DNA from: Bryobacterales bacterium
Lineage (GTDB): Bacteria; Acidobacteriota; Terriglobia; Bryobacterales; Bryobacteraceae
Length of the DNA: 38,887 nucleotides
Direction of reading: 5' to 3'
NCBI GenBank assembly: GCA_020847975.1
Contig: JADLBD010000300.1
Span: forward strand, 1-38,887
Below, one piece after another: positions 1-8,052 of this stretch (the stretch's first letter is position 1; every line of letters begins with the position of its first letter). A program made the position numbers and the translations under genes. The notes beneath the pieces are model-generated. The model saw only the letters and a program-made list of their open reading frames with translations, did no database searches and was not told the DNA's origin.

Positions 1-70
1 AAAACATGAAGGCGTCGTCGGAATCCGGGCTATGGGCACAGACGAGTTCTTGCATCTCCGGAGGGGTCAT
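1..70 (-). CDS. MqnA/MqnD/SBP-family protein, N-terminal fragment
   Basis: Only the first 23 codons lie in the window; the gene continues past the left edge. From the ATG at 70 the peptide contains HSPDSDDAFMF at about residues 13-23. This resembles the start of the periplasmic-binding-like MqnA/MqnD family (futalosine menaquinone pathway), where an N-terminal Ser-Pro-Asp/Cys motif contributes to the substrate pocket. It lies downstream of the CpsB-type phosphatase on the same strand with an 82-base gap and could be co-transcribed. A second ATG at codon 6 sits right after a GGAG and is a possible alternative start. The family call rests on one short motif, and the exact enzyme (chorismate dehydratase, dihydroxynaphthoate synthase or a related binding protein) cannot be decided. 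Confidence 0.5.
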   Translation of the reverse strand, partial: MTPPEMQELVCAHSPDSDDAFMF

Positions 71-152
71 AAGGAAAAAAACTGAACTTCAAATATAGCA
101 GACAATCGAGGGACATTAAGGATTTCCACGGTTGGCCTGCGCGAGGCGTACA

Positions 153-926
153 TCACTTGCGGGCGCCCCAAAACTGATACCACGCCCGCCTTCTCCCCAC
201 CGCTTCTTCACCGGCCTCGGGCAGAGGCTGCCCCTCGATGGCTGCTCGCGGATTCGACACAAACAGGCGCTCGGCCAGACCTTGGTTGTAGTGATCGGCA
301 GTCCACTGATAGGCATCGGAGAGAACTGGCGGGCGGTGTTTCGTATCGTGTGCGTCGCTGGCCACGAAATGCGCCAGGCCGCGATCCAGCAATTCCAGGC
401 TGAACCGGCGCGCGGTCTTCCCGAACCGCCCCAACAGGGATTGCGCGGTCAACTGGATCAGGCATCCGCTCGCGGCCCACTTTTCCAGGGTTTCGATCCG
501 CTGTTGCAGCAATTGGTTTCGCTCGGGATGCGTGATCACCGGAACGATCCCAGCCGCCAGCATTCGATCGAAGATCTCTCCGGTGTTCTGGAAGATAATC
601 ATGTCCGAGAATTCCACCATCAGATAGCGCTTGTGGTTGATGGTGTATTTCGCCGGATTCGCCACCGCGTCCTGAATGTTGTCGAAGGTGAGGTGAAAAT
701 CGCAGCCTTCATAGATACGGGGAACGCCGCCCGTGGCCGCCGTCAGTTCCTCGACACGCCGGCGGATCATTTCCGGAGAGAACGTATACTCCAGGTCTGC
801 GTGCGGAGTGGCGACAATGTCCGTCGTTCCCGTATCTGCCGCCATCCGCAACATCGCCACGCTCTCCTCCAGGCTCCTGGCTCCATCGTCCAAGCCATAG
901 AGGATGTGGCTATGGATATCGATCAG
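153..926 (-). CDS. CpsB/YwqE-type PHP-domain tyrosine phosphatase, apparent CTG start
   Basis: Encodes about 257 residues of the PHP-superfamily CpsB/CapC phosphatase family, manganese-type metalloenzymes that dephosphorylate tyrosine kinases of polysaccharide export. Metal-ligand motifs are visible in order: HSH (residues 5-7), TPH near 42, EGCDFH, HPERN and SDAH near the C-terminus. The conserved opening MIDIHSHIL is only recovered if translation begins at a CTG at 926-924. The first standard start in frame, a TTG at 893, would lose the essential HxH. The CTG overlaps the TGA of the upstream gene (CTGA) and is preceded by a strong GAGGAG about 9 bases upstream, so translational coupling is likely. 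No other in-frame start lies nearby upstream. A frameshifted or miscalled ATG is the alternative. No kinase or polysaccharide gene is nearby, so the substrate is unknown. Confidence 0.88.
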   Translation of the reverse strand: MIDIHSHILYGLDDGARSLEESVAMLRMAADTGTTDIVATPHADLEYTFSPEMIRRRVEELTAATGGVPRIYEGCDFHLTFDNIQDAVANPAKYTINHKRYLMVEFSDMIIFQNTGEIFDRMLAAGIVPVITHPERNQLLQQRIETLEKWAASGCLIQLTAQSLLGRFGKTARRFSLELLDRGLAHFVASDAHDTKHRPPVLSDAYQWTADHYNQGLAERLFVSNPRAAIEGQPLPEAGEEAVGRRRAWYQFWGARK

Positions 927-1429
927 ATAAACATCTCCTCGTCCTGCGTTGCTTGAGCGACGCTCGGGCGGCGGCCGCGCAACAGGTGGGCGATGGCGGC
1001 CCGGACGCCGGCCGAAATGCCGTTAATCTCCTTGAGAGGCTTCATGACGCCATTGTGCAGCAGCGCCACGGTTTCGTTCACTCTTGTCAGGCTGTCGTCG
1101 AGGACGAGTTCAATCCGGTCGAACTGTACCTTGGCGCGCGCGGTGACGTCCGTCATCAGGCTGTCCACCATCCCGAGTTGGGCGCGGGTGATGTCGAGGA
1201 TGTCATTGGCCTTGGACGTGACCTCGGTAATCTGCTTCTTACTGTGCTCCAACGCCTCTTTGGCGGACGCCATCAGCGATTCGGCCTTCGGCGCAAATTC
1301 CGAAATCTGTTGCTGGAGCGCCTTGGCGCGCTTCTGGAGCATCACCAAGGCAATCATCTGAGCAACCTGGCTTACGGCCACCAGCCCGACAAAGATGGTG
1401 AGAAGGATGACTACCGAATCCTGGTTCAT
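923..1429 (-). CDS. DUF948-like membrane-anchored coiled-coil protein
   Basis: 168 residues. One N-terminal transmembrane helix (about residues 5-30) is followed by a long, charged, Ala/Glu/Lys-rich helical region with heptad character (about 32-140), then a basic C-terminus (RGRRPS). This matches the general build of the DUF948 family (general-stress-like, membrane-tethered coiled coils), whose function is not established. It sits between the YtxH-like gene (20-base gap) and the CpsB-type phosphatase, with which it shares a 4-base CTGA stop/start overlap. YtxH plus DUF948 pairs are common in bacteria, which supports the call. The ATG at 1429 has no strong Shine-Dalgarno, suggesting coupling to the gene before it. 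Confidence 0.75.
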   Translation of the reverse strand: MNQDSVVILLTIFVGLVAVSQVAQMIALVMLQKRAKALQQQISEFAPKAESLMASAKEALEHSKKQITEVTSKANDILDITRAQLGMVDSLMTDVTARAKVQFDRIELVLDDSLTRVNETVALLHNGVMKPLKEINGISAGVRAAIAHLLRGRRPSVAQATQDEEMFI

Positions 1430-1449
1430 GAAGCTGTTTGAAGTTGAAG

Positions 1450-1746
1450 TTACGATTCGGGACCGGTGGTGGATACCGCTTCGCGGTAAGCCTGTTTACC
1501 CGCTTCGACGGCAGCAGCCAACTGGTCTTTCTGGCGGCCCACCGCGCTCTTGCCGCGATCGATGAGGTCGGCGGCCGATTCCCGCAACTCGCCGGTCCGC
1601 CGCTTGATCACATCCCGGCCGTCGCCCGCCCTGGAGCGAATGAGTTCCCGTGTTTCCTCACCAGATTTCGGGGCAAAAAGGATTCCCACGGCCACGCCGA
1701 TTCCGAGGCCAAGAAAAAAGTAGGATAACCGTTTATCTTCATCCAT
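1450..1746 (-). CDS. YtxH-domain small membrane protein
   Basis: 98 residues. It has a glycine-rich transmembrane helix at about residues 7-26 followed by FAPKSGEETRE, the YtxH-family signature (APxSGxETR). A charged amphipathic tail (about 30-98) is predicted to be helical. The family is associated with stress or the envelope without a defined biochemical role. The start is set at the ATG at 1746 because an AGGAGG lies about 8 bases upstream. A longer frame to 1788 would add 14 residues that do not look like the family. It is likely the first gene of the minus-strand run YtxH, DUF948, phosphatase, and it is divergent from recX. Confidence 0.82.
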   Translation of the reverse strand: MDEDKRLSYFFLGLGIGVAVGILFAPKSGEETRELIRSRAGDGRDVIKRRTGELRESAADLIDRGKSAVGRQKDQLAAAVEAGKQAYREAVSTTGPES

Positions 1747-1819
1747 AGTTTGTGCCTCCTTTTCTTGTTTCCTAGTGTACCACCGCATGGAATCTGCTAG
1801 TCTCGTTTCGGAAGCATTT

Positions 1820-2398
1820 ATGCCATTCGGGAAGCGGCCGAAACTGCTCGAGGAGGCAGCCCTGTTCGACTATGCGCTCAAGGCGCTGGGCGCGCGTGCT
1901 CAATCCACCGGAGAGTTGCGCGTCAAACTCCGGCGGAAGGCGGAGAAACTCGGCGATGTCGACAAAGTGATCGCCCGCCTCAAGGAGTACGGTTATCTCA
2001 ACGACCGCCAGTATGCCGAACACTACGCCGCGCGGCGCCTGGAGAACGAAGGGTTCGGCCGTGCCCGGGTGCTTTCTGACCTGCGGGCGAAGCGTGTCGC
2101 GCCGGCGCTGGCGGAGCGGGCGGTCAGCGCGACCTTCGCCGCCACGGACGAACTGGACCTGATCTCGCGATTCCTGGCCCGCAAATATCGCAACAAACCG
2201 CTCGCCGAAGTGCTGGCTGATCCGAAAGGCCTCGCCGCGGCCTACCGGAAATTGAGAGCGGCGGGTTTTTCGAGCGGCAATTCCCTGCGCGTGTTGAAAC
2301 AGCACGCCAGGGATGCGGAACTCCTCGACTCCCTCGAGTCCGCCGAAGATCTTCCTTTGCCTGAGAATTCCCCCTCGGACGACACACCTTCCTACTGA
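1820..2398 (+). CDS. recX: Regulatory protein RecX
   Basis: 192 residues of RecX, which binds the RecA filament groove and modulates strand exchange and coprotease activity. Family hallmarks are LRVKLRRKAE, then VIARLKEYGYLNDRQYAEHY and the tandem three-helix repeats that follow; the DRxYAE motif is clear. The start at 1820 is chosen because GGAAG precedes it by about five bases; an in-frame ATG at 1787 would give an 11-residue extension without a good ribosome site. The gene ends 13 bases before recA on the same strand. In most bacteria recX follows recA, so the order here is reversed and RecX is made first from the shared transcript. The C-terminal 35 residues are acidic and Pro/Ser-rich and appear lineage-specific. 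Confidence 0.9.
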   Translation: MPFGKRPKLLEEAALFDYALKALGARAQSTGELRVKLRRKAEKLGDVDKVIARLKEYGYLNDRQYAEHYAARRLENEGFGRARVLSDLRAKRVAPALAERAVSATFAATDELDLISRFLARKYRNKPLAEVLADPKGLAAAYRKLRAAGFSSGNSLRVLKQHARDAELLDSLESAEDLPLPENSPSDDTPSY

Positions 2399-2411
2399 AG
2401 GAAGGTGGTTC

Positions 2412-3446
2412 ATGGTAGCTGACCCGCGCGAGCGGCGCCGTATTCTCGATCAGGCCATACTGGCCTTGGAAAAGCAGTATGGCAAGGGATCCATTCAGCG
2501 TCTTGGTTCCAACGAAGCGGCCGTTGTGCCGGTGATCCCCAGCGGTTCCATTTCGCTCGACGCCGCGCTGGGAGTGGGAGGATTCCCCCGCGGACGCGTG
2601 ATCGAGGTCTTCGGCCCGGAGTCGTCCGGCAAGACCACCATCGCCCTACAGTTGATCGCCCAGGCGCAGCGCGAGGGGGGAACCGCGGCGTTTGTGGATG
2701 CGGAGCACGCTCTCGATCCCGGCTATGCCCGCAAACTCGGGGTGGATGTAGACAATCTCCTGGTCTCGCAGCCGGACTATGGCGAACAGGCGCTGGAAAT
2801 CACGAACTCGCTGGTTGCCTCCGGCGCGATCGACGCGATTGTAGTCGACTCCGTGGCCGCCCTCGTTCCCAAGGCCGAACTCGAAGGCGAGATGGGCGAT
2901 AACCACGTCGGTCTCCACGCGCGGCTCATGTCCCAGGCGCTGCGCAAACTCACCGGCGTTACGGCGCGAACCCAGACCTGTCTCCTGTTCATCAACCAGG
3001 TGCGCGAGAAGATCGGGGTCATGTTCGGCAATCCCGAAACCACCACCGGGGGACGGGCCCTCAAGTTCTATTCCACCGTCCGCATGGAAGTCCGCAAGAT
3101 GGCCGCCATCAAGGACGGGGACGTCGTGATCGGTTCCCGAACCAAAATCAAAGTGGTGAAGAACAAAGTGGCTCCTCCTTTCCGCGAGGTGGAGTTCGAC
3201 CTTCTCTATGGGGAAGGAATCTCCCGGGAAGGCGACCTGCTCGACCTCGGAGCCGCTAACAACCTCATCGAGAAGAGCGGTAGCTGGTACAGTTTCCGCG
3301 GCGAGCGCATCGGCCAGGGCCGCGACAACGCGCGCGCTTTCCTGAAAGAACATCCCGATGCGTATCAGACCATCGAAACCGAAATCCGCAAGAAGGTGGG
3401 TATTTCGAGGCCCGAGGCCGCGGCAGCGGCGGCCAAGGCGGGCTGA
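2412..3446 (+). CDS. recA: DNA recombinase RecA
   Basis: 344 residues, normal for RecA: the ATP-dependent recombinase for homologous strand exchange and SOS coprotease activity in the cytoplasm. Walker A is GPESSGKT (residues 68-75). Walker B lies in DAIVVDSVAALVPK, followed by the L1/MAW region EGEMGDNHVGLHARLMSQA and L2 around FGNPETTTGGRALKFY. The ATG at 2412 follows GAAGGAAGGTGG at good spacing; a longer frame from 2313 overlaps the end of recX and lacks homology. The C-terminus ends in an Ala-rich tail rather than a strongly acidic one. It is transcribed with recX and convergent with the receptor gene, with a hairpin between them. Confidence 0.98.
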   Translation: MVADPRERRRILDQAILALEKQYGKGSIQRLGSNEAAVVPVIPSGSISLDAALGVGGFPRGRVIEVFGPESSGKTTIALQLIAQAQREGGTAAFVDAEHALDPGYARKLGVDVDNLLVSQPDYGEQALEITNSLVASGAIDAIVVDSVAALVPKAELEGEMGDNHVGLHARLMSQALRKLTGVTARTQTCLLFINQVREKIGVMFGNPETTTGGRALKFYSTVRMEVRKMAAIKDGDVVIGSRTKIKVVKNKVAPPFREVEFDLLYGEGISREGDLLDLGAANNLIEKSGSWYSFRGERIGQGRDNARAFLKEHPDAYQTIETEIRKKVGISRPEAAAAAAKAG

Positions 3447-3500
3447 GTGCTCAGCCGGGATACGTAAGCGAATTTCCTCGATATTCCCTGGAACCATGGA

Positions 3501-3536
3501 CGTGCGGCCACCGCGCTCAAGGCGCGATGCCGCACG
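3501..3536. terminator. Hairpin between convergent recA and TonB receptor genes
   Basis: An inverted repeat CGTGCGGC (3501-3508) pairs with GCCGCACG (3529-3536). Inside it CGCGC (3512-3516) pairs with GCGCG (3522-3526) around a TCAAG loop. It sits 55 bases after recA and 9 bases past the receptor stop, so it could stop transcription from both sides. Neither strand has a clear T-tract after the stem, so it may not be a classical intrinsic terminator. Confidence 0.6.
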
Positions 3537-3544
3537 GCTAGTGC

Positions 3545-6500
3545 TCAAAACTGGAATCGTAAACCAAACTGCATTTCGCGGCCCAATCCCGCGCTGGTGA
3601 TGCGGCCGAAGTTGCCCGAACTGATCTCGAGCGTCGGCGGGTTGAAGGGCGGCGTGTTGGTGAAGTTGTAGTTCTCCCAGCGGAACTGAATTTCTTTCCG
3701 TTCGCCGACGAGGAAGTTCTTGAATACGGCGAAGTCGAGGCTCGTCAGGCCGGGGGCGGTGAGAATATTGCGTCCGCTGTTGCCGTAATGGCCTCGCGCG
3801 AGAACGAAGGCCGAAGTGTCGAACCACCGCTGCAACGTCCGCTGGCTCGAATCGAGGTTTCCGTCAGCAAGCCGGTCCGGGCGGCGGTTGCAGCGCGGGC
3901 AGCCGTCATCAATGGGAGAAACACTCTGCGAAGGGTGCATCGGCAAACCGGTTTCGAGGCTGAGGGCGCCGTTGAATTGCCAGCCGCCGAGCGCCTGTCC
4001 GCGAAAATCACGCTTTCCGCGATAGAACGGCAGTTCCCAGAGGAAGGCGGTGGTGGCGCGGTGGCGCTGGTCGGTCTCCCCCAAGCCTTTCTCAAGTCTC
4101 CAGTTGTATGGGTCGTTATGGCGCTGCGCGCCGCAGCAGGCAAAGGAGTCGAACATCGTCTTCGACCACGTGTAGGTCTGCAGGAAGGTGATTCCCTGTG
4201 ACATTCGCTTTTCGAACTTCGTCAGCAAACCGTGGTAAGTTCCGGCGGCGTCGAGCGAGATGTTCTCGATGGGCCCCCAGCCGGGATAAACCCGGCGCGT
4301 CGTGCCCGGGACGTAGGGATTCACCGTGCGCGGCGAATCGAAATGCGACGACTTCGAGCCCATGTATCCAACCTCGAGGAGCATCGATTTCGGCAGCATG
4401 CGCTGGATGTTGAAGTTCCACTGCTGGACGTCGCCCACGCCCCGTTTCGTATCCGCCGAATTGATTTCCGAGTTGATGTTCAGCGCCGAAGCCTGGTCGG
4501 CATTGCGCATGCGGATGCGTACCACGCCGGCCGTGTTGAGTTCGTTGACATTCAGGTTGTTGGGCGGGTTCGCGGCCAGCGCCGGAATGAACATGTTCAT
4601 CATGTTCACGTTGTAGAAGATGCCGTAGCCGGTCCGGATGACGGTGCTGTTGCCGCCAAAGGGACGCCATGCAAAGCCGATGCGCGGCGCAAACAGCTTC
4701 TTGCTCGGATCGTTCAGAGGGCCTCTGGTCAGCACCGCCGGGACCAGGTCCTGTTTGGTGAAATCGAAATTGCGCGATTGCCCGCCGATATCCTCGATCG
4801 ACGAGTTGTACTCGTAGCGCACGCCGATATTCATCGTCAATCGCGAAGTGAGCTTGATATCGTCGGTGATGTAGGTGTGCCAGCGCCAGAACCGCGAGCG
4901 CGGGAACGTGCCCGGATCGGCGCCGGGAGGGAGTTTGTCCGTGAATCCCAGGCGGACCTGCTGCGGTTCATCGAGCAGGAAGTCCGCCCAGGCCAGCCTG
5001 CCGCGCTCGTTGCCCGCCACGCCGGGAGCGGTGCCGGAATGAATTCCCGTGAAATCGAACGCTCCCCGCACAAAGCTGATGGTTCGGCGGTCGAGCCGGA
5101 GCATGGTGTACTCCGTGCCGATTTTCACCGAATGCTTTCCCCGCGTGAACGTGATCTGTTCGGACGCCTGGCGAGATTCATCCCAGATGGTGTTGATGTC
5201 GGTGGTGCCGAGCCCGGAAATGATTCCGCCCAGGCCAATGCTTGGCAGGCCCGTGTCGCTCGGAACATTGGTCTGTCCGGGGATTCCCAGATCCCGCAGG
5301 ATATTGAAGCTGGTTCCGCTCACGTCGTCATTCGTCTTGAAGATGTCGCGGTTGTAGGAAACACGGAAGACATTCAGCCAGGTGGGCGTCAGCATCCGTG
5401 TGTAGTTCAGCGTGGCATTCTGTTGGCGGCGAGGCCGCCGGTTCACGAAGAAAGGATTCGGATTGATGGGAAAGACCGGCAGTTCCACGGTCTGAATTCC
5501 ATAGCGGCCAAACAGACGATTCTTGTCGTTGAAATTGTGGTCGCCGCGGACGAAGTACTGATCGTCGTTATCGCGATTTCGCGACACACCGCTGTAGTTG
5601 TTGGTGCCGTCAAACTCCGCCTGGGCCATGTTGGGGGAGGGCCAGAATTGGGCCAGTTTGAGGGCGATGGGCGAGATGCGGCTGTTCGGGATCTGGTTGC
5701 CCGGAAACGGCGCCTTCGCGTCGAGGTCCATGATGGGAATCAGCGACCCGTCGGCGCGGCGGAAGAACTTCTCGGTAAGATCGCCGCGCCTCATTCTATC
5801 CGACGGATAGATGGCGAATCCTTGCGTGCTGCGTCTTTCGCGGTAGAGTTCCGCATTGAACGTGAAAAAGGTCTTGTTCTTACCGTTATAGATTTTGGGA
5901 ATCCACACCGGCCCGCTGATGACGCCGCCGAACGTATTGCGGCGAAGCGGCGTCTTGGCCGAACCGGGCGGGTCGAAAAAATTGTGCGCGTCAAGCACGT
6001 CATTGCGCAGGAACTCGAAGGCCGTCCCATGGAAGTCATTCGTGCCGGGGCGGATGGTGGCCACAATCTGCGCGCCGGACTGTGTGCCGTATTCGGCCGA
6101 GTACCAGCCTGCCTCGACGCGGAACTCTTCGATCGCTTCCACGGATGGCCGCATCCGCACTGCTCCATGTATGGATGTGCGCAGCGGCGCGCCATCCAGG
6201 TAGATCGCATTGTTTTGAACCTTCTGGCCCATCGCGGCGATCCCGAACCCGGGGCCGAACCCGCTAGTCGTCACACTCGAGGCAGGCCCGCGGCTCATCC
6301 CGGGCGCGAGCAGCGCGAGCCGGAACAGGTTGCGATTGCCGGGAAGCGGGAGTTCACGAATCTTCGCGGAATCGATCACCGTGCTGAGTGTCGCATCGTC
6401 CGTGTTTACCGAAAGCGCCTGCGCTTCTACCTCGACCTGTTGGGTAAGTTCACCCACCTGGAGTTTCATATCCACGCGCTCGCGCTGATCCACCTGGAGC

Positions 6501-6766
6501 ACGATGCCGCGCACCGTTGTCTTCCGGAAGCCCGAAACCTCGGCGCTCACCTCATACGTGCCGATCTCGAGTGCCGGAACCTCGTACAGCCCGGTCTCCC
6601 CCGAGGTTGTAGTCCACTTCTGCTGGGTGCCGGTGTTGAGCACGGTGACAGTGGCTTTGGCGATCGCCGCGCCCGTTTCGTCTGTGATGGCGCCAAGTAT
6701 GCTCGATCTCCCCTGGGCGAACAAACAGGGGGCCGCGAAAACGGAAAAAAGGACCAGTAGTTTCAT
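3545..6766 (-). CDS. Oar-like TonB-dependent outer-membrane receptor with carboxypeptidase-regulatory domain
   Basis: 1073 residues. A signal peptide (cleavage near residue 18, after LFAQ) precedes a beta-sandwich carboxypeptidase-regulatory-like domain (about 22-105; GAITDETGAAIAKATVTV). A plug region follows (about 115-235, with VIDSAKIRELPLPGRN-like residues), then a long beta-barrel ending in aromatic GLRFQF, a typical outer-membrane insertion signal. Such Oar-like receptors are greatly expanded in Acidobacteriota and are thought to take up oligomers or act at the cell surface. The start is supported by GGAG and AGGA upstream. No SusD-like partner is adjacent. The substrate cannot be read from the sequence; the neighbouring exported hydrolases suggest a polymer-derived compound. 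Confidence 0.93.
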   Translation of the reverse strand: MKLLVLFSVFAAPCLFAQGRSSILGAITDETGAAIAKATVTVLNTGTQQKWTTTSGETGLYEVPALEIGTYEVSAEVSGFRKTTVRGIVLQVDQRERVDMKLQVGELTQQVEVEAQALSVNTDDATLSTVIDSAKIRELPLPGNRNLFRLALLAPGMSRGPASSVTTSGFGPGFGIAAMGQKVQNNAIYLDGAPLRTSIHGAVRMRPSVEAIEEFRVEAGWYSAEYGTQSGAQIVATIRPGTNDFHGTAFEFLRNDVLDAHNFFDPPGSAKTPLRRNTFGGVISGPVWIPKIYNGKNKTFFTFNAELYRERRSTQGFAIYPSDRMRRGDLTEKFFRRADGSLIPIMDLDAKAPFPGNQIPNSRISPIALKLAQFWPSPNMAQAEFDGTNNYSGVSRNRDNDDQYFVRGDHNFNDKNRLFGRYGIQTVELPVFPINPNPFFVNRRPRRQQNATLNYTRMLTPTWLNVFRVSYNRDIFKTNDDVSGTSFNILRDLGIPGQTNVPSDTGLPSIGLGGIISGLGTTDINTIWDESRQASEQITFTRGKHSVKIGTEYTMLRLDRRTISFVRGAFDFTGIHSGTAPGVAGNERGRLAWADFLLDEPQQVRLGFTDKLPPGADPGTFPRSRFWRWHTYITDDIKLTSRLTMNIGVRYEYNSSIEDIGGQSRNFDFTKQDLVPAVLTRGPLNDPSKKLFAPRIGFAWRPFGGNSTVIRTGYGIFYNVNMMNMFIPALAANPPNNLNVNELNTAGVVRIRMRNADQASALNINSEINSADTKRGVGDVQQWNFNIQRMLPKSMLLEVGYMGSKSSHFDSPRTVNPYVPGTTRRVYPGWGPIENISLDAAGTYHGLLTKFEKRMSQGITFLQTYTWSKTMFDSFACCGAQRHNDPYNWRLEKGLGETDQRHRATTAFLWELPFYRGKRDFRGQALGGWQFNGALSLETGLPMHPSQSVSPIDDGCPRCNRRPDRLADGNLDSSQRTLQRWFDTSAFVLARGHYGNSGRNILTAPGLTSLDFAVFKNFLVGERKEIQFRWENYNFTNTPPFNPPTLEISSGNFGRITSAGLGREMQFGLRFQF

Positions 6767-6786
6767 TCCTACTCCAATGGGAGCGG

Positions 6787-6795
6787 ATCATATCA
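6787..6795 (-). promoter_or_regulatory. Extended -10 promoter candidate for the Oar-like receptor
   Basis: On the minus strand TGATATGAT reads as an extended -10 (TGnTATGAT) ending 20 bases before the receptor ATG at 6766, which leaves room for the visible Shine-Dalgarno. No convincing -35 is present, as is usual for extended -10 promoters. It lies in the 59-base gap after the PLP-enzyme gene. Confidence 0.45.
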
Positions 6796-6825
6796 CTTTT
6801 CCCCGCCGCTCGCCCGAGGGGGGCG

Positions 6826-8052
6826 TCAGGCGAGCGCTTCGAGGATGGTGTGGACGTCCTGATCGTTATTGAAAACGGAGACCGAGAAGCGGATGTGATT
6901 GCCGAAGCGGCCGACGGTGAGCGCCGAATTGGGCCCCGTGAGCAGAATCTTCGCCTTGCTGGCGCGGATCTTCCGCCGCACGGTCTCCGCATCCTTGCAC
7001 AGGAACGTGACAATGGAAGATTCCGTGTCCTTGGGGGTGATGGGCGTGTAGCCGAGCGGCGGCAGTTCCTTCTGGAGGCGAGCGATCAGGCGGTTGGCGT
7101 GGGCGCGGATATTACCGATACCGATTCTCTCGATGTAGCGCAGCGACTCATATTGCGCGGCGTAAGTGATGACCGATGGCGTCCCACAGTCGAAGGCGCC
7201 TACGCCTGACGCCGTATGGTTGAGGAAACCCGCGCCGGGTTTCGGACTCGAAGTCCAGGGAGGATAGTTGAAATCGGGGTGCCCGGTGAATTCGGTGGGT
7301 TTGACCGCGCTGCCCGCGAGATCCTCTTTGATGTACAGGAACCCGAAGCCGTGTTCGCCCTGAAGCCACTTGTACATGGCCGTCGAGGCGAAGTCGATCC
7401 CCATCGCCTTCACGTCGATTGGCGTCGCCCCGCAGCCCTGAATAATATCCGCGAACAGATAAGCCTTATGCGAGTGGGCGAGGTCGCTGAGAGCTTTGAT
7501 GTTCTCCACGTGTCCGTTCACTGAGGAAACGAGGGAGACGGAGATGAGCTTCGTCTTGTTATCGACGGCGCGCTCCATGTCTTTGAGATCGATCGCCCAG
7601 TCGCGATGCTTCACGATGCGCACGTCGAGTCCCTGCGCCTGCCGACGCGTCAGGTAGTTCGATAGCGAAGCGGTGTAGTGAAGGTCGTTGGTCACCACGT
7701 TGCCGCCGCTCAGATCCATGCCGTTGAGAATCGTGTTCTCACCGATAGTGGTGGAGCCCGTGAAGACGATCTCCGAAGGCTTGGCGTTGATGAGCCTGGC
7801 GAACATGCTCTTCACCTGTGGGAATCCTTCTTCCCAGAAGTCTTGCCTGCCTTCTCCGGGGCCTTTGTTCATGAAGTCCATGTATCGCTCGATGGCGGCG
7901 ACGCAGTGATTCCCCAGCGGATGCTGCGCCGCGGAGTTGAAGTACGTTTCGCTCATCGCCCGCGGGAAATCCTTGCGGCACTGGAGCGATAAATCCACCG
8001 GCGCGGCGCTTGCGGCAAGCGCCGCGGTTCCCAGAAAATCTCTGCGGTTCAT
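6826..8052 (-). CDS. Tat-exported class-V aminotransferase-fold PLP enzyme, module copy 1
   Basis: 408 residues. The N-terminus NRRDFLGTAALAASAA is a twin-arginine signal, so the enzyme would be exported folded with its cofactor. The rest is a fold-type I, class-V aminotransferase domain (cysteine desulfurase / isopenicillin N epimerase / kynureninase-like). ADIIQ (Asp202) should contact the PLP ring nitrogen, and Lys228 in MYKWLQG is the probable Schiff-base lysine. The gene overlaps the end of the propeller-metallohydrolase by 4 bases (ATGA), so the two are translationally coupled. A clear paralog lies at 13951-15171 next to a paralogous metallohydrolase. The reaction is unknown: transamination, desulfuration, epimerization or lyase chemistry are all possible. 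A periplasmic location would be unusual for a PLP enzyme. Confidence 0.87.
   Translation of the reverse strand: MNRRDFLGTAALAASAAPVDLSLQCRKDFPRAMSETYFNSAAQHPLGNHCVAAIERYMDFMNKGPGEGRQDFWEEGFPQVKSMFARLINAKPSEIVFTGSTTIGENTILNGMDLSGGNVVTNDLHYTASLSNYLTRRQAQGLDVRIVKHRDWAIDLKDMERAVDNKTKLISVSLVSSVNGHVENIKALSDLAHSHKAYLFADIIQGCGATPIDVKAMGIDFASTAMYKWLQGEHGFGFLYIKEDLAGSAVKPTEFTGHPDFNYPPWTSSPKPGAGFLNHTASGVGAFDCGTPSVITYAAQYESLRYIERIGIGNIRAHANRLIARLQKELPPLGYTPITPKDTESSIVTFLCKDAETVRRKIRASKAKILLTGPNSALTVGRFGNHIRFSVSVFNNDQDVHTILEALA

Noticed and set aside
4232..6760. 842-codon open frame on the plus strand
   Set aside because: It is antisense to the Oar-like receptor and has Arg/His/Val-rich composition without family motifs, as expected of a GC-rich shadow frame.
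6811..6825. Short inverted repeat CGCCC/GGGCG after the copy 1 PLP enzyme
   Set aside because: A 5-base stem without a T-tract is expected by chance in such GC-rich DNA.
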